The position numbers and the translations under genes were made by a program. Below are positions 7,318 to 11,534 of a stretch of DNA of 11,534 nucleotides, piece after piece. Position 1 is the first letter of the stretch, and the number at the start of each line of letters is the position of its first letter. This DNA is from Deltaproteobacteria bacterium (GTDB lineage: Bacteria; Myxococcota_A; UBA796): NCBI GenBank assembly GCA_002707085.1, contig PALY01000128.1, positions 1-11,534 on the forward strand, read 5' to 3'. The notes below the pieces were generated by a model. It saw nothing but the letters and a program-made list of their open reading frames with translations. It made no database searches and was not told the origin of the DNA.

Positions 7318-9225
7318 TTACGCTTCTTCGTACTCTGCATCGATGACATCGTCACCACCATTATCATCATCACCACCACCGGCATCTCCAGCACCCATGT
7401 CTGGCGCTGCACCACCGGCTGCACCATCTGCGTTTTGGTAGGCGACTTCAGCCAACTTGTGGCTCGCCTGTGTCAATGATTCAAAGGCACCCTTGATGGA
7501 ATCAACATCGTCAGAATCGAGCGCTTCTTTGGCGGAAGCGATGGCCGCTTCTACATTCTCGACCTCATCTGCCGGCAACTTCTCTTTGTTTTCAGAGAGA
7601 ACCTTCTCCGTTTGGTACACGAGGTTGTCCAACTGGTTGCGGTTTTCAATCACTTCGCGGCGGTTCTTGTCGTCGTCCTCATTGGCCGCAGCTTCCTGCA
7701 CCAACTTTTCGACTTCGTCCTCAGAAAGACCTGAAGAACTGGTGATTGTGATGTTCTGTTCACGACCCGTGGCCTTATCCTTGGCACTCACGTTGAGGAT
7801 TCCGTTGGCATCAATGTCGAACGACACCTCAACCTGTGGGACACCACGTGGTGCTGCTGGAATGCCATCGAGACGGAAGGTTCCAAGCAAGCGGTTGTCC
7901 TTCGCCATGGGGCGTTCACCCTGGTACACATGCACATCAACCGCCGTTTGGTTGTCGGCCGCCGTAGAGAAAGTCTCGGCTTTCTTTGTCGGGATTGTGG
8001 TGTTCCGTGGAATGAGAACGGTGTTTACACCACCAAGGGTTTCAAGACCCAAAGAAAGTGGAGTCACGTCGAGAAGCAAGAGGTCCTGGACATCACCCGC
8101 AAGAACACCACCTTGAATGGCAGCACCCATCGCAACCACTTCATCGGGGTTCACCGAGTAGTTCGGTGCCTTCTTGAACAAGGCTTCAACCTTGGACTGA
8201 ACAAGAGGAATCCGTGTCGAACCACCCACCATGATGACTTCGTCAATCTCAGAAGCACCCAGACCCGCATCTTTCAATGCCTGGCGACATGGTGCGAGGG
8301 TTCGTTCGATGACCGGATCGATCATCCGCTCAAACTGACTGCGGCTCAAACTTTGAACAAAGTGTTTTGGACCCGATGCATCGGCCGTCAGGAACGGAAG
8401 GTTGACTTCACTGTTCTGACTTGTCGACAACTCAATCTTGGTCTTCTCTGCAGCATCCTTTAGGCGCTGAAGAACCATGGGCTGTGTGGAAACATCAATG
8501 GAAGTGTCTTTCTTGAATGAATCAATCATCCAGTCAATCAGGACCTTGTCGACGTCGTCACCACCCAAGTGGGTGTCACCATTGGTCGACTTCACTTCAA
8601 CGACCGAATCTCCAACTTCAAGGATCGATACATCGAAAGTACCACCACCAAAGTCGAACACTGCGATGATTTGGTCTTCTTTCTTGTCCAAACCATATGC
8701 CAAGGCGGCAGCGGTAGGCTCGTTGATGATTCGCTTCACATCCAGGCCGGCAATCTTGCCTGCATCCTTGGTGGCTTGGCGTTGTGCATCGTTGAAATAC
8801 GCTGGAACGGTGACAACCGCTTCAGTGACTTCCTGACCCAGATACCGCTCTGCTTCGCGCTTGAGCTTTTGTAGAACCATCGCCGAAATTTCAGGAGGGC
8901 TGTACATCTTGTCGTCAATCTTTACGCGTGGGCGGCCTTCTTCTGAGCGAACCACTTCGTAAGTTGTCAATTTGAGTTCTTTTTCGATGTCCTCAAACTT
9001 TTGACCCATGTGACGCTTAATCGATGAAACGGTCTTTTCCGGGTTGGTGATCGCTTGTCGTTTAGCGACAGAGCCCACCATACGTTCGCCATCTTTTCCA
9101 AAGCCCACCACAGATGGGGTGGTACGGTTTCCTTCCTCGTTGACGATAACTGTGGGCTTGTCGCCCTCCATCACTGCAACCACTGAGTTTGTGGTTCCGA
9201 GGTCGATTCCGATGATTTTACCCAT
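7318..9225 (-). CDS. dnaK: DnaK (Hsp70) chaperone
   Basis: 635 aa, full length. The nucleotide-binding domain starts [14 protein letters not shown] (1-14). It includes [10 protein letters not shown] (137-146), [11 protein letters not shown] (190-200) and VGGSTRIP (333-340). The linker is [10 protein letters not shown] (381-390). The beta substrate-binding domain (about 391-505) and helical lid (about 506-600) end in a Gly/Asp-rich tail closing [10 protein letters not shown], close to the usual DnaK C-terminal motif. It is the cytosolic ATP-driven Hsp70 working with DnaJ and GrpE. ATG at 9225 is chosen because GGAGG lies 4 nt upstream and it gives the canonical N-terminus; an in-frame GTG at 9255 would add ten atypical residues. 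It is the first gene of the minus-strand unit and divergent from groESL. grpE is not in the window. Identification is essentially certain. Confidence 0.99.
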   Translation of the reverse strand: MGKIIGIDLGTTNSVVAVMEGDKPTVIVNEEGNRTTPSVVGFGKDGERMVGSVAKRQAITNPEKTVSSIKRHMGQKFEDIEKELKLTTYEVVRSEEGRPRVKIDDKMYSPPEISAMVLQKLKREAERYLGQEVTEAVVTVPAYFNDAQRQATKDAGKIAGLDVKRIINEPTAAALAYGLDKKEDQIIAVFDFGGGTFDVSILEVGDSVVEVKSTNGDTHLGGDDVDKVLIDWMIDSFKKDTSIDVSTQPMVLQRLKDAAEKTKIELSTSQNSEVNLPFLTADASGPKHFVQSLSRSQFERMIDPVIERTLAPCRQALKDAGLGASEIDEVIMVGGSTRIPLVQSKVEALFKKAPNYSVNPDEVVAMGAAIQGGVLAGDVQDLLLLDVTPLSLGLETLGGVNTVLIPRNTTIPTKKAETFSTAADNQTAVDVHVYQGERPMAKDNRLLGTFRLDGIPAAPRGVPQVEVSFDIDANGILNVSAKDKATGREQNITITSSSGLSEDEVEKLVQEAAANEDDDKNRREVIENRNQLDNLVYQTEKVLSENKEKLPADEVENVEAAIASAKEALDSDDVDSIKGAFESLTQASHKLAEVAYQNADGAAGGAAPDMGAGDAGGGDDDNGGDDVIDAEYEEA

Positions 9226-9226
9226 G

Positions 9227-9234
9227 TTTCCTCC
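9227..9234 (-). promoter_or_regulatory. Ribosome binding site of dnaK
   Basis: GGAGGAAA on the minus strand immediately before the ATG at 9225. It rules out the longer frame that begins upstream at 9255. Confidence 0.8.
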
Positions 9235-9282
9235 GGCACCCAAATATGGGCGCACTCGTTAATTCGTTAGGTTGAAGCTCAA

Positions 9283-9299
9283 TCATTTAAAAAAAATGA
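9283..9299. repeat. Inverted repeat upstream of dnaK (TCATTT-N5-AAATGA)
   Basis: Perfect 6-bp arms at 9283-9288 and 9294-9299 around five A residues. It lies about 60-75 bp before the dnaK start, so it may be an operator or part of the dnaK promoter. Low sequence complexity makes chance occurrence plausible. Confidence 0.35.
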
Positions 9300-9345
9300 C
9301 CCCAAAGAGCTTCTATGCTCCGGCAAACTAATCTCCTTTCGGATG

Positions 9346-9367
9346 GTGGCAACCCCCTTCGTGCCAC
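9346..9367. repeat. Inverted repeat GTGGCA-N10-TGCCAC
   Basis: Perfect 6-bp arms at 9346-9351 and 9362-9367. The arms and spacing resemble a dimeric regulator site. It lies about 120-140 bp upstream of dnaK and about 180-200 bp upstream of the predicted sigma-54 transcript start, so either unit could be the target. Confidence 0.35.
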
Positions 9368-9399
9368 GAATTCTTCTGCAAATGAAACAAGTGAATTCG
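9367..9399. repeat. Inverted repeat CGAATTC-N19-GAATTCG
   Basis: Perfect 7-bp arms at 9367-9373 and 9393-9399. Each arm contains the palindrome GAATTC, so it can also be read as two direct sites 26 bp apart. Function unknown. Confidence 0.3.
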
Positions 9400-9431
9400 A
9401 AGCAACCAGAAATTGTATCGTCCTTAAGAGG

Positions 9432-9454
9432 GTCGTTTCACGACAGAAATGTCG
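9432..9454. promoter_or_regulatory. Candidate enhancer (activator-binding) site: two overlapping inverted repeats
   Basis: GTCGT-TTC-ACGAC (9432-9444) and CGACA-GAAA-TGTCG (9441-9454) share the central CGAC half-site. They lie about 92-114 bp upstream of the predicted sigma-54 transcript start. That is the usual distance for the upstream site of a bacterial enhancer-binding protein, which sigma-54 polymerase requires. The repeats are seen; the binding role is inferred. Confidence 0.45.
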
Positions 9455-9518
9455 CGATCTTCCAGACACCAAAGACATAGCGATCAGCCAAATAGCTGAA
9501 ATTGCGTGGTTCCAACCC

Positions 9519-9535
9519 TTGGCACGGGGTTTGCA
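9519..9535 (+). promoter_or_regulatory. Sigma-54 (RpoN) -24/-12 promoter
   Basis: The sequence TTGGCACGGGGTTTGCA matches the sigma-54 consensus (TTGGCACG-N4-TTGCA) at essentially every defined position. The -24 GG (9521-9522) and -12 GC (9533-9534) have the required 10-nt separation. Placing C9534 at -12 puts +1 near A9546. The nearest plus-strand gene is groES, 295 nt further on and behind a terminator, so the promoter probably drives the small RNA at 9546-9686. Activation should need an enhancer-binding protein; a candidate site lies at 9432-9454. A chance match of this quality, placed correctly in an intergenic region, is unlikely. Confidence 0.75.
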
Positions 9536-9545
9536 TTCCCTATGA

Positions 9546-9690
9546 ACAGACTCAAACTGTTGTCCGATTAACTTCGACGTCCGTGCCCATTTCGACAAGG
9601 GCAATGGGGAGGGTCAGGGACCGAGTGCGTAATTCTTCACACCACGGCCCTTCATCAAAGCCCCCTGAGACTCCTCAGGGGGCTTTCCTG
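9546..9690 (+). ncRNA. Candidate sigma-54-dependent small RNA, about 140-145 nt
   Basis: Defined by the sigma-54 promoter at 9519-9535 and the terminator hairpin ending at 9686. The interval has no open frame with a recognisable product. Possible structure includes CCGTG (9581-9585) pairing with CACGG (9643-9647) as an enclosing helix. Inside it lie TGCCC/GGGCA (9584-9588 with 9599-9603) or the alternative CCCATT/AATGGG (9586-9591 with 9603-9608), and GGTC-AGG-GACC (9612-9622). A G-rich stretch, GGGGAGGG (9606-9613), could be a base-pairing seed. It might instead be an attenuated leader of groESL. Myxococcus xanthus Pxr is a precedent for a sigma-54-driven sRNA of similar size; I do not claim homology. 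Confidence 0.5.
9657..9686 (+). terminator. Intrinsic terminator hairpin
   Basis: AAAGCCCCCTGAG (9657-9669) and CTCAGGGGGCTTT (9674-9686) form a perfect 13-bp stem with the tetraloop ACTC. The stem ends in TTT and is followed by CCTGTG, so the U-tract is short. Since A-T pairs flank both sides, it could also act on minus-strand transcripts. No coding gene precedes it on the plus strand, which points to a noncoding transcript or an attenuator. Confidence 0.8.
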
Positions 9691-9701
9691 TGTTGGACCC
9701 A

Positions 9702-9735
9702 AAAGCTTGACAGATCGAAAGCTTCGGCGTAATCG
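9702..9735 (+). promoter_or_regulatory. Candidate groESL promoter
   Basis: A perfect -35 hexamer TTGACA (9707-9712), read as CTTGACA like an RpoH-type box, is followed 17 nt later by TAATCG (9730-9735), a weak -10. Two AAAGCTT copies (9702-9708, 9718-9724) overlap and follow the -35 and could be operator half-sites. It lies downstream of the terminator and would give a groES leader of about 100 nt. The weak -10 leaves the sigma factor open. Confidence 0.4.
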
Positions 9736-9771
9736 CAGTTCCAATTGCGTCTGTGGGGGGCGTGTCTCTTT

Positions 9772-9789
9772 TCGATGCACCATCGATGC
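9772..9789. repeat. Direct repeat TCGATGC, 11-bp period
   Basis: Two identical 7-mers at 9772-9778 and 9783-9789 start exactly 11 bp apart, about one helical turn. This is the arrangement of tandem regulator sites on one DNA face. They lie 50-70 bp before groES, downstream of the candidate promoter. Confidence 0.35.
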
Positions 9790-9840
9790 TTCCACAGAAC
9801 GTTGAAGAACTTATCCCAACAAACACCAAGGTGATTGAAC

Positions 9841-10134
9841 ATGAAATTTCGTCCATTGTACGACCGCATCCTTTTGAAGCGCGTAGAAGCTGAAGAACGA
9901 ACACCAAGTGGCCTCATCGTTCCAGATGCAGCCAAGGAAAAGCCTCTTGAAGGTCAGGTAATCGCCGTGGGTTCCGGCCGTCGTCTCCCCGACGGAAGCG
10001 TTCGCGAAGTCAGCCTTTCCGAAGGCGACATCGTATTGTTCGGCAAATATACCGGTGACGAAATCAAGCTCGATGGCGTTGAACACATCATTCTTCGTGA
10101 AGAAGACGTTCTCGCAGTATTCGACCGCAAATAA
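9841..10134 (+). CDS. groS: GroES (Hsp10) co-chaperonin
   Basis: 97 aa, the normal GroES length. It starts MKFRPLYDRILLKRVEAEER. A mobile-loop region follows (TPSGLIVPDAAKEKPLEG, 21-38), which holds the hydrophobic GLIV-type contact with GroEL. Then come GQVIAVGSGRR and the core GDIVLFGKYTGDEIKLDG, and the protein ends EEDVLAVFDRK. Seven copies form the lid of the GroEL chamber in the cytoplasm. ATG at 9841 has AGGTGA at 9829-9834; an in-frame TTG two codons earlier is less likely. The stop is 36 nt before groEL, with which it forms the usual groESL operon. Nothing is unusual in the protein. Identification is essentially certain. Confidence 0.98.
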   Translation: MKFRPLYDRILLKRVEAEERTPSGLIVPDAAKEKPLEGQVIAVGSGRRLPDGSVREVSLSEGDIVLFGKYTGDEIKLDGVEHIILREEDVLAVFDRK

Positions 10135-10142
10135 ACTTTTCA

Positions 10143-11534
<1,392 letters not shown>

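Larger units (their letters stand above)
9226..9840. other. 615-bp divergent intergenic region between dnaK and groES
   Basis: I see no convincing protein gene here. The dnaK-proximal part (9226-9300) is AT-rich with tandem TCGTTA copies (9256-9261, 9264-9269) and an inverted repeat at 9283-9299. The middle holds further inverted repeats and a sigma-54 promoter. The terminator at 9657-9686 splits off the groES-proximal part, which carries a TTGACA box and two sets of short direct repeats. I looked for the CIRCE element (TTAGCACTC-N9-GAGTGCTAA) and found none, and no clear RpoH-type promoter before dnaK. The best -10-like match there, CCCATAT, lacks a partner -35 at proper spacing. Confidence 0.8.

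Noticed and set aside
9228..9255. Longer DnaK N-terminus ([10 protein letters not shown] before [10 protein letters not shown])
   Set aside because: The extension would translate the ribosome binding site itself, and DnaK proteins begin at [14 protein letters not shown].
9239..9269. CIRCE/HrcA operator before dnaK, prompted by GCACTC at 9252
   Set aside because: Only a GCACTC half-site is present; the required GAGTGC partner after a 9-nt spacer is missing.
9346..9367. Possible sigma-54 promoter on the minus strand (TGGCACG ... TTGC) toward dnaK
   Set aside because: The GG and GC elements are 13 nt apart rather than 10, so sigma-54 should not recognise it. The match arises from the GTGGCA/TGCCAC inverted repeat.
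9315..9545. Plus-strand frame of 76 codons ending near the predicted sigma-54 transcript start
   Set aside because: It has a weak GAG-type ribosome site, but the product is unrecognised and its last codons coincide with the -24/-12 promoter. Not enough support for a gene; conservation analysis could revive it.
9287..9604. Minus-strand frame of 105 codons upstream of dnaK
   Set aside because: It would start at TTG without a ribosome site, resembles no family I know, and covers the sigma-54 promoter and several inverted repeats.

Overview
This 11.5 kb window looks like chromosomal core DNA from a Gram-negative bacterium. It is dense and has moderate GC. Two divergent chaperone transcription units are separated by a 615-bp intergenic region. 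The periplasmic and lipoprotein-type parts of the Bat system imply an inner membrane facing a periplasm. A near-consensus sigma-54 promoter, the GGAGG ribosome sites and the dnaKJ-moxR-Bat linkage would suit a Myxococcota, Bdellovibrionota or other former deltaproteobacterial lineage. That placement is inference; no rRNA or taxonomic marker was analysed.

Minus strand, read from 9225 down to 1: dnaK, dnaJ, a MoxR AAA+ ATPase, a DUF58 protein, a membrane-anchored DUF4381/BatD-like protein, BatA (VWA), a BatB-BatC fusion (VWA plus TPR) and BatD, which runs off the left edge. Gaps are 38 nt (dnaK-dnaJ), about 63 nt (dnaJ-moxR) and 2 nt (moxR-DUF58). After that the genes overlap by 4 to 8 bases in ATGA, GTGA or similar arrangements, so this reads as one polycistronic unit. 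MoxR is the cytosolic AAA+ motor, DUF58 its likely cytosolic partner, and the Bat proteins a membrane and periplasmic VWA/TPR assembly. Placing them directly behind dnaKJ suggests a role in protein quality control or envelope stress.

Plus strand, from 9841: groES and groEL, the latter cut by the right edge after 454 codons.

The most interesting part is 9226-9840. It holds no convincing gene but contains, on the plus strand, tandem inverted repeats (9432-9454), a near-perfect sigma-54 -24/-12 promoter (9519-9535) and a perfect 13-bp-stem terminator hairpin (9657-9686). The predicted transcript is about 140-145 nt. It is either a sigma-54-dependent small RNA or an attenuated leader that feeds groESL by read-through. 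No CIRCE element, hrcA or grpE is visible. No tRNA, rRNA, CRISPR array, insertion sequence or prophage gene was seen.
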